In this document: in pieces, positions 16,101-23,015 of the stretch
Numbering within the stretch: the first letter of the stretch is position 1
Layout: each line of letters begins with the position of its first letter
Virus record (IMG/VR): IMGVR_UViG_3300028823_000200
Span: 1-27,007 of that record
Source: a virus
Length of the DNA: 27,007 nucleotides
Direction: 5' to 3' (one strand)
Program-made: the position numbers and the translations under genes
The notes under the pieces: model-generated
The model's database searches: none
Told to the model about the DNA's origin: nothing
The model's input: only the letters and a program-made list of their open reading frames with translations

Positions 16101-17721
16101 CTAGCAGGGCTCTGAGTACAGCATAAACCGCCAGCATGAAACTGTTATGAGAAATCAATCCATTGGAGATAAAAGAATGGTCATCCGGTATGTAGACATC
16201 GAATGTTTGACAACAGGAACTCCCAACACTCTCAACATAATCGTAATAATAGTGTTTATCGTAAATTTTCTTAAGAAATCGCCAATCTTCATCATCACAT
16301 ATGCATTGTGTAACATCAAGAAATTTTTCTAATTTATTGTAGGATGGGACATATTGCAAAATTCTACATGGTGATGAAACAAATGTATTTTTATGGCCGT
16401 AACCACGTTTGTTCGGTCCACCAGTATCTCGCACAAACTTTTCTCGCAACCTGACCATTACTGATTGAATATTAGGAATCAAATCATTATTCGGGTTAGT
16501 AAATTTTATTATACGATTTTGCAGTCTACTATATTTTCGACTATGAACAAATCCAATATATTTTGCATATAAAGCAACATTATATTCGCCATCTATCACT
16601 AACTGGTATGATTTTACTTCTGTCCCATTCTGAGACTTTGTGTATCTTTCTCTGCATGTACAAACTATCCCAAAACCTAATAGAATTTGCTGAACCTGCC
16701 TAGCTAATAATTCAGAACACGAAGTGTAAGATATTCTAGAGCGGTTTTCTGAAACACAACCATCTGCGTCGAACAGCCCCTTAATAAAAGCAGATACTAC
16801 TTTGCGAGGACTCTGTCTTATTAATCTAGGAACTTCTTTTGTATATGAATCTTTACCACCAATATTATATAAATTATCGATATTATCCCAAATTTTAACA
16901 TTATAAATATTATAATGACCTGGTCTAAGAAGCGGCCTAGGTTCGTAACCAAATTCTTTTTGCGTAATTCGAATAAATTCATCTACAACAGATTGGTTAG
17001 TGGATGATAAGCGCAAACAAGATCGCTGGGTAAACATCCCATCGCCTGTCATGACCCCAAGCCACCAACCCAAATCCTCAGACGTAGTTGGATCGTTCCC
17101 AAAATCATATTGATCCCTACAGATAGGAATATAATCTCCTGGACTAATTTCTTCAGCATTTCGCCATATTATCTTGCCTTCCTCATTAACACATCTGATA
17201 GGATGATTATCAGTGACTTCTATTTCTATCCCAGACCGCAATTTAATAACTTTCGTCTTAGAGTGTCCATTATTCCATCCATAGGATGGTTTATTTAACC
17301 CATTTTCACCATGCATTTCACAATCAACACTAATCCGCTCCATTTCTGGAGATTGTGGATCAACAATTTCATCCATTCGTATCAAACCATCTGACGTTCT
17401 ACAAAGTGTGTCCCCACGTACACATTTACTACCACCACGGCACGCAATCAGCATCGGGAATGGAGTATTCCACATCATCTGTAGGGTAGCTATCTGAATG
17501 GGAAATAAATCGAGACCCAGAACAACCTTTGCTGTCCAGCCTATGTAATTGATATCGAGCATCCGACTTACAACAACTTGGTCAAGCGGGTCTTTGGATT
17601 GCTTCAGATCGGTAAAAATGTGTTTGCGCACATTGGGTACACGATCACGATATGGAAACAGGTATCCGTATCTTCCCTGATCTCCATGAAGCAGATCATC
17701 TAATGTGACTTTAGCACCCAA
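13168..17721 (-). CDS. terL: Terminase large subunit interrupted by two inteins
   Basis: The 1,517-codon frame begins at a TTG (17721) that overlaps the ERCC4 gene by 11 bases; GAGAGG lies six bases upstream. Removing intein 1 (residues 100-526) and intein 2 (627-1018) leaves a 698-aa DNA-packaging motor. Its ATPase has Walker A CRGGSK (94-99) continued by S527 after splicing, and Walker B VVIADEFA ending at 626 (D623, E624). The RNase H-like nuclease has VMGVDPAAERDN with D1219, IEMDSQGGG with D1289, and a late KDRYTALL with a candidate third aspartate. Inteins sit exactly at Walker A and just after Walker B, so unspliced protein would be inactive. The neighbours (candidate small terminase upstream, portal downstream) fit a packaging operon. 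The inteins are AT-rich compared with the exteins. Confidence 0.95.
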   Translation of the reverse strand: MGAKVTLDDLLHGDQGRYGYLFPYRDRVPNVRKHIFTDLKQSKDPLDQVVVSRMLDINYIGWTAKVVLGLDLFPIQIATLQMMWNTPFPMLIACRGGSKCVRGDTLCRTSDGLIRMDEIVDPQSPEMERISVDCEMHGENGLNKPSYGWNNGHSKTKVIKLRSGIEIEVTDNHPIRCVNEEGKIIWRNAEEISPGDYIPICRDQYDFGNDPTTSEDLGWWLGVMTGDGMFTQRSCLRLSSTNQSVVDEFIRITQKEFGYEPRPLLRPGHYNIYNVKIWDNIDNLYNIGGKDSYTKEVPRLIRQSPRKVVSAFIKGLFDADGCVSENRSRISYTSCSELLARQVQQILLGFGIVCTCRERYTKSQNGTEVKSYQLVIDGEYNVALYAKYIGFVHSRKYSRLQNRIIKFTNPNNDLIPNIQSVMVRLREKFVRDTGGPNKRGYGHKNTFVSSPCRILQYVPSYNKLEKFLDVTQCICDDEDWRFLKKIYDKHYYYDYVESVGSSCCQTFDVYIPDDHSFISNGLISHNSFMLAVYAVLRALLDPGTKIVIVGAGLRQARLVFNYIDTIWGNAPVLRNIVGGGKKAGPRQNVDLCYFRVGDSIVYALPMGDGTKIRGFRANVVIADEFACLDKDTLVETQNGLERISDITDINTKVLNRYGELESIGSLIKTPKTDVYEVVTKYGYRFKCSNKHKVLTQNGWKLGKDLTIDDFIITENKYTFPTESYDDFITKDMAWLIGLLISEGDVTNEHCVSIRTTDTSLVERIKDRFDHLNPKVYIREPYTDGRGWDCKKSYEIKIHNTEFRKKLFDLGIGYSNVYEKRIPNSILRSPVDISTAFLSGLFYGDGSCFLWKDRSTTKLGVAYYTVSDILAQDVQTLLLKFDIIIGRRTRKSQLSHRKQWILRANGIHAHRLSELLEIDDWKELADVAHTHSNKDTYGVTFDKSRNQWKAAVLYCGKVRYLGRYDTKDEAVSAVKEFLDNNNTCLKVESVRKLDYQDHLYDFHLPNTHSFYGNGFVQHNSIPEDVFDVVVRGFAATAKTPVEEAKRAAFEKQLAKLDLPADIKKKITTDNGRMHGNQIVYSGTAYYAFNHFAKKYEMWRKIIRSKGDPDQVAQIFGGENLVPEGFDYRDYAIIRIPHTHLPEGLLDQRQLAHAKATLPRNIYLMEYGAVFVKDSDGFYPRSLIEGCTVGPNKPIETPDGPVTFTPLMRAQSKRKYVMGVDPAAERDNLAITMIEVWPNHYRIVYCWAVNKKEFLKRKKRGLITDDDYYAYCCAKIRDVVRLFNPVRIEMDSQGGGYAIAEMLRNKKLMNIAEDDFPIYEVIDFNEPKDTDGETDGRHILYLVKQSTEYNQDANVVLHKSLETRTLLFPAFDSVKMYAAIEAEKAAGVIFDTYEENVFNLEELKNELCTIQMSETATGKERFDTPQVVQPGAVEGRTRKGRLRKDRYTALLLSHKYIYDTDVAMGDDIDYEDVPGNIAKREKAPKNEAMYRGPGVGRMRNAQDTRHGGVFKAIKKGRRI
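14668..15843 (-). mobile_element. Intein 2 of TerL, Walker B site, LAGLIDADG type with AP2-like domain (392 aa)
   Basis: It begins at Cys627 (CLDKDTLVET, block A) directly after IADEFA and ends GNGFVQHN before Ser1019. Block B is FKCSNKHKVLT, with serine where threonine is usual in T-x-x-H. Block F is LYDFHLPNTHSFY. LAGLIDADG-like motifs are AWLIGLLISEGD (intein residues 107-118) and AFLSGLFYGDGS (209-220). Between the nuclease and block F lies an AP2-like DNA-binding segment (306-353), which is an unusual addition. Edges were checked in the DNA: TGT at 15843-15841, AAT at 14670-14668, TCT at 14667-14665. The two inteins differ in sequence and look independently acquired. Confidence 0.95.
14785..14928 (-). 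other. AP2-like DNA-binding domain inside intein 2
   Basis: Within the intein, YGVTFDKSRNQWKAAVLYCG followed by KVRYLGRYDTKDEAVSAVKE has the AP2/ERF pattern: three strands (GVxFD, WxAxV, LGxYDT) and a closing helix with DEAVSAV. AP2 domains are known in phage HNH homing endonucleases. Here the domain is attached to a LAGLIDADG intein, where it probably adds target-site contacts. Confidence 0.7.
16144..17424 (-). mobile_element. Intein 1 of TerL, Walker A site, LAGLIDADG type (427 aa)
   Basis: The element starts at Cys100 (CVRGDTLCRT, block A) right after GGSK and ends SNGLISHN before Ser527, with the final His-Asn pair and a serine +1 nucleophile. Block B is present as IEVTDNHPI (T-x-x-H) and block F as QTFDVYIPDDHSFI. 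The two LAGLIDADG-like motifs of the homing endonuclease are WLGVMTGDG (intein residues 121-129) and AFIKGLFDADG (212-222). All splicing and nuclease motifs look intact, so the element is probably active in both respects. Codon edges were checked against the DNA: TGT at 17424-17422, AAC at 16146-16144, AGT at 16143-16141. Confidence 0.95.
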
Positions 17722-18256
17722 GGCAATCCTCTCCTAACTTCTTCTTTGGTTCCTGGTAAACCCAACGATCTTTCTCTACCCTAACTACCTCTTCGAAAAT
17801 CATCTGAGCCATCTTGCGACCACACTGTCCTGCCGGTATGATGTTCACCCCATACTTAACTGACAGATACATCAACCATCTGACCAGCGACTTGCCCGGT
17901 ACACCCTTGGAGAATTGTGGTGGTGACAATTCAAGGATGTCTGGTGTCATAGATGATTCGATTATGACGTAAGCGTGCTTAATGTTGGACATCCGCTCCA
18001 TCTCTTCTTCGAATTGCGGTCGTCTCTTGGCACTGTAGTTGCCCCACAATTCTGAAAAAGCGAATTTACGCTCAATAGCCAGAATGTCGGTATATCCAAC
18101 CAAGCTGTAATCGCCAGTCTCTACCGTATCCACAATCGTCCCCTCGCATCTCGGGGGTCTCCGATCTGGTACATGCGCACTAAAAATCCACCCATAATCT
18201 TTTTGTTCTCTAGTGTCACGAATTACAGTATAATTAGGCAAAATTAAACGTGGCAT
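17711..18256 (-). CDS. ERCC4-domain nuclease
   Basis: The 181-aa product starts at the ATG at 18256, overlapping the dehydratase gene by 13 bases; a GAGG site lies ten bases upstream. VIRDTREQ (11-18), VETGDYSL (45-52) and LAIERKFAFSELWG (59-72) follow the ERCC4 (XPF-type) nuclease order: D-x-R-E, GDY, then the catalytic ERK segment. The aspartate that usually follows ERK by three residues is not seen, so catalysis could be altered. Its closing residues overlap the terminase start. Phage ERCC4 nucleases are thought to act on branched DNA in recombination or packaging; the link to packaging here rests on position only. Confidence 0.75.
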   Translation of the reverse strand: MPRLILPNYTVIRDTREQKDYGWIFSAHVPDRRPPRCEGTIVDTVETGDYSLVGYTDILAIERKFAFSELWGNYSAKRRPQFEEEMERMSNIKHAYVIIESSMTPDILELSPPQFSKGVPGKSLVRWLMYLSVKYGVNIIPAGQCGRKMAQMIFEEVVRVEKDRWVYQEPKKKLGEDCLGC

Positions 18257-19257
18257 TTTATCAAAACCTCATAATCACTTTGTATCATACAATCTATCAT
18301 TTCACCGAAACCGATTGTTAATTCCCACCCGAGCACGGTCTTGGCTTTCGTAGAATCAGCCAGAAGCAAATTCACATCTACTGGTCGGTAGAATTTTGGA
18401 TCAATAACAATATAATTTCGGTAATCTAATCCAATTGTTCTGAAAGCAATATCCAAAAATTCCTTAACAGAATGAGTTTCACCAGAACCAAGTACATAAT
18501 CGTCTGGTTTGTCTTGCTGCATCATCATCCACATCCCGCGAACCATATCTTCAGCATGAGACCAATCTCTTTTTGCTTCGATATTACCCATAAAAAGTGG
18601 AGCAAAATCCACAGCTATTTTTGGAGGACCACCATGAATATCCATCCATTTCCGAAGCATTGCAACATATCGAGTAATTTTCCTTGTAACGAACGCTTCG
18701 CCACGACGAGGGGATTCATGATTAAATAGAATTCCAGCACACGCAAAAATGCCATATGCACGACGATAAAGACCTGTTAATTGATGTGCATAAAGCTTAG
18801 CAACTGCATATGGAGAATTAGGTACCATTGGCGTATTTTCATTCTGTGGCGCAATGGAAGTGTTGCCAAATAACTCCGATGTGCTCGCTTGATAGAACTT
18901 GGTTTTTGGAGACGACTGGCGAATAGCCTCCAGAATGTACAGAGGCCCCATCGCGTCGATCTGGCAAGTGGTGATGGGCTGATCAAATGATACGCCCACA
19001 TGGCTCATGGCAGCCAAGTTATACACTTCATCCGGCTGGATACCGGAAATCAGCCGATGCATACATGCCGCGTCGGTGATATCACCCTCTATCAATTCGA
19101 AATGTGGATGATGTTGAAAGTGAGCGATACGCTCTGTGGTGTCAACCGAAGATCGTCGGATAAGCCCATGGACTGTATAGCCTTTGTCCAGTAGCAGTTC
19201 AGCAAGATAACTGCCATCTTGCCCCGTTGTCCCGGTGATCAGTGCTGTCTTATTCAT
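18244..19257 (-). CDS. gmd: GDP-mannose 4,6-dehydratase
   Basis: The 337-aa product starts at the ATG at 19257, which overlaps the SEC-C gene's stop; GGAGGG lies about ten bases upstream. It belongs to the short-chain dehydrogenase/epimerase family that converts GDP-mannose to GDP-4-keto-6-deoxymannose, the precursor of GDP-fucose, GDP-rhamnose and amino sugars. The NADP-binding loop GTTGQDG is at residues 9-15. T126 and E128 in STSELFG, with Y150 and K154 in YAVAK, keep the spacing of the catalytic Thr-Glu-Tyr-Lys set of bacterial Gmd. ILFNHESPRRGEAFVTRKI and RDWSHAEDMV are further family hallmarks. No downstream reductase or epimerase is in the window, so the final sugar is unknown and may depend on the host. 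It lies in one run with a glycosyltransferase. Confidence 0.93.
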   Translation of the reverse strand: MNKTALITGTTGQDGSYLAELLLDKGYTVHGLIRRSSVDTTERIAHFQHHPHFELIEGDITDAACMHRLISGIQPDEVYNLAAMSHVGVSFDQPITTCQIDAMGPLYILEAIRQSSPKTKFYQASTSELFGNTSIAPQNENTPMVPNSPYAVAKLYAHQLTGLYRRAYGIFACAGILFNHESPRRGEAFVTRKITRYVAMLRKWMDIHGGPPKIAVDFAPLFMGNIEAKRDWSHAEDMVRGMWMMMQQDKPDDYVLGSGETHSVKEFLDIAFRTIGLDYRNYIVIDPKFYRPVDVNLLLADSTKAKTVLGWELTIGFGEMIDCMIQSDYEVLIKCHV

Positions 19258-19516
19258 TGTCTTTCTTCCCTCCGTTCTTCTGCGCTTCACGATGAGCGTC
19301 AATCATCTCCTGAATATTCTCTGGTAGCTTGGTAACATTGGCGTTGCTGTCAGATGCCGTAATGGCTTCGATTTCGTTGAGGCAACACACTTTGTACTTT
19401 TTCCCACTTCCGCACAAACACGGCCAGTTACGACCCCACCTCATACGTCTGCGGGTAATAGGCATAGAAACCCCGGCTAATCTCTTTTGTAAAAATGATT
19501 TTTCTTTTCTGTTCAT
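19250..19516 (-). CDS. Small SEC-C zinc-motif protein
   Basis: The 88-aa product starts at the ATG at 19516 with AAGGAGG ten bases upstream. Residues 32-45, PCLCGSGKKYKVCC, form a SEC-C motif, a short zinc-binding unit first described at the C-terminus of SecA and also found in many unrelated proteins. The N-terminus is very basic (KRLAGVSMPITRRRMRWG), and the C-terminal half is a hydrophilic helix. The role in the phage is unknown; the motif alone suggests protein or nucleic-acid binding. It overlaps the dehydratase gene by eight bases and lies just after the HNH gene. Confidence 0.75.
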   Translation of the reverse strand: MNRKEKSFLQKRLAGVSMPITRRRMRWGRNWPCLCGSGKKYKVCCLNEIEAITASDSNANVTKLPENIQEMIDAHREAQKNGGKKDNE

Positions 19517-19520
19517 TAGA

Positions 19521-20183
19521 CTATTTCCTCCTTCTGCTAATTACAGGAGTAGTCAATGCTTTCTGTATAGACCAATTATACAAATACAATCTAGCCCACA
19601 AAGTGCTACGAGAAATACCACATTCCTCCGACCAATCAACAATACATTTAGTTTTACCATTATAAGTTATCAAATGATTATTCCGTCTATTTCTGCTATT
19701 AATTTTAGTAGTTACCCATCGACAATTATTCTTGTGGTAACCATCGTTGTTATTAATTCGATCAATTTGATATCCTACCGGGGCTTCACCCATATCAGCC
19801 AAAAAATGTTCAAATTTCTTCCATCTTTGACATACGGCAATACCTCGACCTCCATAATTGTGGTAGGCATGATTGTGAGGGTCAACACATCTTCGAACCA
19901 TATTACTCCAAGACACATAAGTAGGAGATTGTTTATTTCTACCACCATGGCCATGCTTATACGATCTTTGTCTCGTTAAATCTGTTCGTAAATATCCACA
20001 ACTCTTTACATTACCCCTCTTCAGACCACTACTTGTCGCTATAATCAATTTGCCACAAATACATTTACATACCCAACAAACATGTCCACTTTTATGTTCG
20101 TCTGATTGCCTAATAACAATCAAACGACCAAATTTATTACCGACTAAATCATTGTTATTGCATAGCGATTGCTTTTTGCTCAT
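19521..20183 (-). CDS. Free-standing HNH-type homing endonuclease
   Basis: The 220-aa product starts at the ATG at 20183 with AAGGGGAG six bases upstream; it lies inside the last 29 bases of the glycosyltransferase gene. Residues 36-63 hold a cysteine-rich zinc unit, CWVCKCICG with a later SCG. The nuclease core spans about 88-170: TYVSWSNMVRRC, YHNYGGRGIAVCQRW, then YQIDRINNNDGYHKNNCRWV, the pattern of a large phage HNH-like homing family. A C-terminal HTH-like segment (WSEECGISRSTLWARL) probably binds DNA. The gene is AT-rich against its neighbours and sits between two tightly packed genes, as expected of an inserted homing gene. No intron is evident around it. Confidence 0.85.
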   Translation of the reverse strand: MSKKQSLCNNNDLVGNKFGRLIVIRQSDEHKSGHVCWVCKCICGKLIIATSSGLKRGNVKSCGYLRTDLTRQRSYKHGHGGRNKQSPTYVSWSNMVRRCVDPHNHAYHNYGGRGIAVCQRWKKFEHFLADMGEAPVGYQIDRINNNDGYHKNNCRWVTTKINSRNRRNNHLITYNGKTKCIVDWSEECGISRSTLWARLYLYNWSIQKALTTPVISRRRK

Positions 20184-21264
20184 AAGGTACTCCCCTTTCC
20201 TCAGCACTCAATCTGGCATCGATTTCCCAACAATGCCTGACTGCTGCTCTTTGTCCTTGCTCTATCATATCGGTAGCCAAATCATGCAATCCAGCCACCT
20301 GAAACAGATCAACCAACCGGTTGAAATATGTGTGATTGTTAGCCACATGCTCTACACTGGCACGAATTTTCTCAAATCGCTGTGGCTGGTCTTCCACTAG
20401 CCCGATAACCTTATTCATAAAGTCGGTTACGCTGGTAGATACCGCACAGTGTGATCCTAGATATCTGGATATCAGCGGGTTGTCCGACACTTGCACCCCA
20501 CCACACAACGGGATCATAAACGACCTTTCGTTGACACACGCCTGGAGACCGACCTGTTGTTCGGTATGTACGTTAGGACACACACGGGCCGTCGCGTATA
20601 CATGCGCCAATCGGTTCTGGTCATCATCAAGCGGACCATTATAGTTTAGACCGGCTCTTGCCCAGATGTCATCTCCAAAAGCTTGGTACGAATGTCCCAG
20701 CAAATCCAACCGCTTGAAAAGTGGCTCGATCAACTGTCGCATGATACCCTGTCTGTGGGCAAAATTGGCAACCATCGCCACATCTGTCAAGATTGTGCAG
20801 GTTGGTGGCATTGCACGAATCATGTTACCCGCCGCTGGAAGAAACATAATATCAACATTATTCTCTCCCCAGACAGACATATAGTTCGCCCATAAGTGGG
20901 GCTCAATCCTAGTGTGGACCGTAGCTGATTCGATTGATTTAATTATATCTGGTTCATTCTGATGAGCCACCTCGTATGGGCCGTCAATTTCCAGGTTGCC
21001 GTCATTAAGTGGAAGAGCTTCAACAAATACTATAACTTTGTTGGCATTGATCACATTTACTGGCAACTGCCGGATTCCGTATCTGGAATGAGTCAGGATC
21101 AACCGCACGCCATATTCTTCGACGAGCTTACGGCAACCCAACTTGGTCTTGGGGTCGCCAACATACACCTTCCAGCCGAAATGTCGCAGCGCATCAACAT
21201 AACCGTTCTGGATCATCCTGGACGTTCCACCTGGGCGTGGTATATACAAAGCACACTTATTCAT
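20155..21264 (-). CDS. Glycosyltransferase, CgeB-like / group 1 type
   Basis: The 369-aa product starts at the ATG at 21264, inside the end of the preceding gene and just after GGAGGATGAGG. The N-terminal half has an alpha/beta start, CALYIPRPGGTSRMIQNGYV, like the first Rossmann domain of GT-B enzymes. The second half carries the CgeB-like signature: RVCPNVHTEQQVGLQACVNE, then SFMIPLCGGVQVSDNPLI, and a C-terminal helix region about the HTYFNRLVDLF segment, typical of group 1 transferases. With GDP-mannose 4,6-dehydratase and an FkbM methyltransferase nearby, it may build a deoxysugar decoration on a virion protein, DNA or host glycan. The acceptor is not known. Its position inside the packaging gene run is unusual. 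Confidence 0.75.
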   Translation of the reverse strand: MNKCALYIPRPGGTSRMIQNGYVDALRHFGWKVYVGDPKTKLGCRKLVEEYGVRLILTHSRYGIRQLPVNVINANKVIVFVEALPLNDGNLEIDGPYEVAHQNEPDIIKSIESATVHTRIEPHLWANYMSVWGENNVDIMFLPAAGNMIRAMPPTCTILTDVAMVANFAHRQGIMRQLIEPLFKRLDLLGHSYQAFGDDIWARAGLNYNGPLDDDQNRLAHVYATARVCPNVHTEQQVGLQACVNERSFMIPLCGGVQVSDNPLISRYLGSHCAVSTSVTDFMNKVIGLVEDQPQRFEKIRASVEHVANNHTYFNRLVDLFQVAGLHDLATDMIEQGQRAAVRHCWEIDARLSAEERGVPYEQKAIAMQ

Positions 21265-22168
21265 CCTCATCCTCCACAAAGTCCGTATCCGCATCCATAA
21301 TGATTGGCTCAACACTGCCATCTGGAAATTCCACCGGATGACGAAATTCATTCTTTACGTCTTCAGCAGACAATCTAGTCAATTCAGCAAATCTCCCCTG
21401 CCTATTTCTTTCGTCCTGCAAGTGTTGTAGTCTACCTACCAATTCCAAGAAGGTTTCCTTGCCCCCCTTGAGTTCATCCATGCGATCCTTACGTGTCGCA
21501 GCTAAACTACTGTAGATTTTCTGCCGCTCTTTGACCAAGGCATCGTAACGATCATTGACATTCTTGAGATATCGATGTTTGTCGTCAAGTTGTCTTTGTT
21601 GTAAAATGCGAAACTTAGTAGCTGCTTTGTCTTCATCCTCTGGCTTGGGATTCGCCACGAACCACATTTGTAGATCGGTGATCTCTCTCTGTAGAGAACG
21701 ACTGAGAATCAATTGTCTATCAACAAGAATTCTGTGCTTCAGAAAATCGTCTACCTGCATAAATTCACTGATAACGATGTCCTCGAACTGGCAGCACAGC
21801 AAACCGAAATCCTCTAAGTACATCTCCACTTCTCCTGGTTCAAATTGTCTCTGGATGGTTTTGTAAAGATGGGTCTTTTTGAACTGGTCTCGAAACCATT
21901 TAGCCTTTTCTCCATCCGACAATCCAAGGGGCGGCACGGTAAGAATGGGACCATCCAACACATTAACATCAACTGGCTGCCCAGCACTCTTAATCACGCC
22001 CATGACACGGCGGCGTCTTCCAATAGTGTCCAGCGTCCATTGATATCCACATTCCTGAGCCAATCGCTGTTGAATTTTCTTATCGCTAAGACCCTGCTTG
22101 ACGCAATCGGCAAGAATCTTCAAAGCCTTGGGATTGGAAGATAATCTCTTATTCTTTGCTTTCGACAT
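21257..22168 (-). CDS. HTH and coiled-coil protein, candidate terminase small subunit
   Basis: The 303-aa product starts at the ATG at 22168 after GGGAGGAAG and overlaps the sigma-like gene by 20 bases. Residues 13-55 (ALKILADCVKQGLSDKKIQQ, then WTLDTIGRRRRVMGV) look like an N-terminal HTH, as in small terminases that bind packaging sites. The middle and C-terminal parts are charged helices, with DALVKERQKIYSSLAATRKD and ELVGRLQHLQDERNRQGRFA suggesting oligomeric coiled coils. The end is acidic. Small terminase is inferred from the HTH, the helical body and position upstream of terL with no better candidate. But it lies five genes away from terL, and no family is recognised with confidence. 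Confidence 0.45.
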   Translation of the reverse strand: MSKAKNKRLSSNPKALKILADCVKQGLSDKKIQQRLAQECGYQWTLDTIGRRRRVMGVIKSAGQPVDVNVLDGPILTVPPLGLSDGEKAKWFRDQFKKTHLYKTIQRQFEPGEVEMYLEDFGLLCCQFEDIVISEFMQVDDFLKHRILVDRQLILSRSLQREITDLQMWFVANPKPEDEDKAATKFRILQQRQLDDKHRYLKNVNDRYDALVKERQKIYSSLAATRKDRMDELKGGKETFLELVGRLQHLQDERNRQGRFAELTRLSAEDVKNEFRHPVEFPDGSVEPIIMDADTDFVEDEDE

Positions 22169-22706
22169 CTTCCTCCCTCTCGCTCAGAATCTCGGCCACC
22201 TTTTGACGTACTTCATCTACAACCGAACTGCGGACACGATTATTGCCAATCAAATCCTCAAACGGAGCACTCAGGTTTTCCGGTATACGCTCTCTGATGT
22301 ACTCCAAGGTTTCATCACAAAGAAGATGATCAACCGGATCGATATTGACGGGAATGGACCCCAAGAGCATACCCTGTTCGGCAATATCTCCACCACCGAG
22401 CGGCAGCGCGTTCACCAAGTTCATCCTGGTACGTGCCAAACCAGAACTCGGAGCATCGGAACCTGGACGGAAGTAATTGTCCCTTTTGAGGTTCTTAAGT
22501 CTGTTGGTGACATGTCTCACTAGATAATTCTCGATTGGCCCTATCTGTGGATCATATCTCTCAAGGGCATCTAAACACATTCGCCACACCTCTTGATAAA
22601 CATCGCTGTTCTCATAATATGCGAACGAACCATTGGCGCTACGAGACGTGGCTAATCGTTCGACAATTGAATGTGCTTCGTCAAGAATTTCCTGTTTGAC
22701 TGTCAT
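22149..22706 (-). CDS. Sigma-70-like transcription factor
   Basis: The 185-aa product starts at the ATG at 22706, overlapping the preceding 59-aa gene by 26 bases; AAAGGG and AGAGG lie close upstream. Residues 34-79, DVYQEVWRMCLDALERYDPQ then IENYLVRHVTNRLKNLKRDN, match sigma region 2, the part that binds RNA polymerase and melts the -10 element. The C-terminal half (LEYIRERIPENLSAPFEDLI, then SSVVDEVRQKVAEIL) could be a reduced region 4, but is weaker. Phage sigma factors of this kind switch host polymerase to late genes. A shared -10-like motif without -35 before several genes in this window is consistent with this. It is the second gene of the leftward transcript. Confidence 0.65.
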   Translation of the reverse strand: MTVKQEILDEAHSIVERLATSRSANGSFAYYENSDVYQEVWRMCLDALERYDPQIGPIENYLVRHVTNRLKNLKRDNYFRPGSDAPSSGLARTRMNLVNALPLGGGDIAEQGMLLGSIPVNIDPVDHLLCDETLEYIRERIPENLSAPFEDLIGNNRVRSSVVDEVRQKVAEILSEREEDVESKE

Positions 22707-22860
22707 CCTCTGACCCTTTCTCCATCGCATCCTTGATTATCTGCTCACCAACAGCCGGTTCTGGATCGGGGACATTCAAATCCTCGATAGCCTTGGTGTT
22801 GGCCTTATCTGTCCCACGGGTAATCAAACGGCAATTAATCTGTGTTTTCTTGTCACTCAT
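22681..22860 (-). CDS. Small acidic protein of unknown function, 59 aa
   Basis: The start chosen is the ATG at 22860, preceded by GAGGGTG. The open frame continues upstream to 23193, but that part crosses the promoter region and reads as non-coding. The product is hydrophilic, with CRLITRGTDKANTKAIEDLN and a run of acidic and polar residues at the end. No family is recognised. It is the first gene of the long leftward transcript, ahead of the sigma-like gene it overlaps, so a regulatory or early-late switch role is possible but unproven. Confidence 0.6.
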   Translation of the reverse strand: MSDKKTQINCRLITRGTDKANTKAIEDLNVPDPEPAVGEQIIKDAMEKGSEDDSQTGNS

Positions 22861-22876
22861 TTCTATCACCCTCGAA

Positions 22877-22889
22877 ATTATACACAATT
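22877..22889 (-). promoter_or_regulatory. Promoter for the leftward virion transcript, AATTGTGTATAAT
   Basis: On the minus strand GTGTATAAT covers 22885-22877, 17 bases before the first leftward gene. A TTGATT box lies 16 bases further upstream and could serve as a -35, which makes this the best sigma-70-like match of the set. The predicted start leaves a leader of only about ten bases. Confidence 0.6.
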
Positions 22890-23004
22890 GCATCCGATAA
22901 TCAACGTCCGATAAAAACCCCCCTCCATATATATAGAGAGTCCGTTTTGGGAAAAGCGCTCCAACTTTTTTTTCTTTTTTTCGAACAAACCCCCTAGTTG
23001 ACCG

Positions 23005-23010
23005 TATAAT
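23005..23010 (+). promoter_or_regulatory. Candidate rightward promoter -10 box TATAAT
   Basis: CCGTATAAT lies just before the first rightward reading frames, and no other good -10 box lies between here and 23101. There is no clear -35 box at normal spacing. It shares GTATAAT with the recurrent motif but not the preceding TG. Confidence 0.35.
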
Positions 23011-23015
23011 GGAGT

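Noticed and set aside
13168-17721. Group I introns rather than inteins in terL
   Set aside because: The frame is continuous through both insertions and shows protein-splicing motifs at exact edges.
19018-19027. GTGTATAAC on the minus strand in the dehydratase gene, and GTGTATAAA at 2483 on the plus strand
   Set aside because: Both lie inside coding sequence, neither precedes a gene, and both miss the final T.
22944-22980. Possible terminator: TTGG/CCAA stem followed by a T tract on the plus strand
   Set aside because: The stem is only five pairs with a bulge, and no plus-strand gene lies upstream to be terminated.
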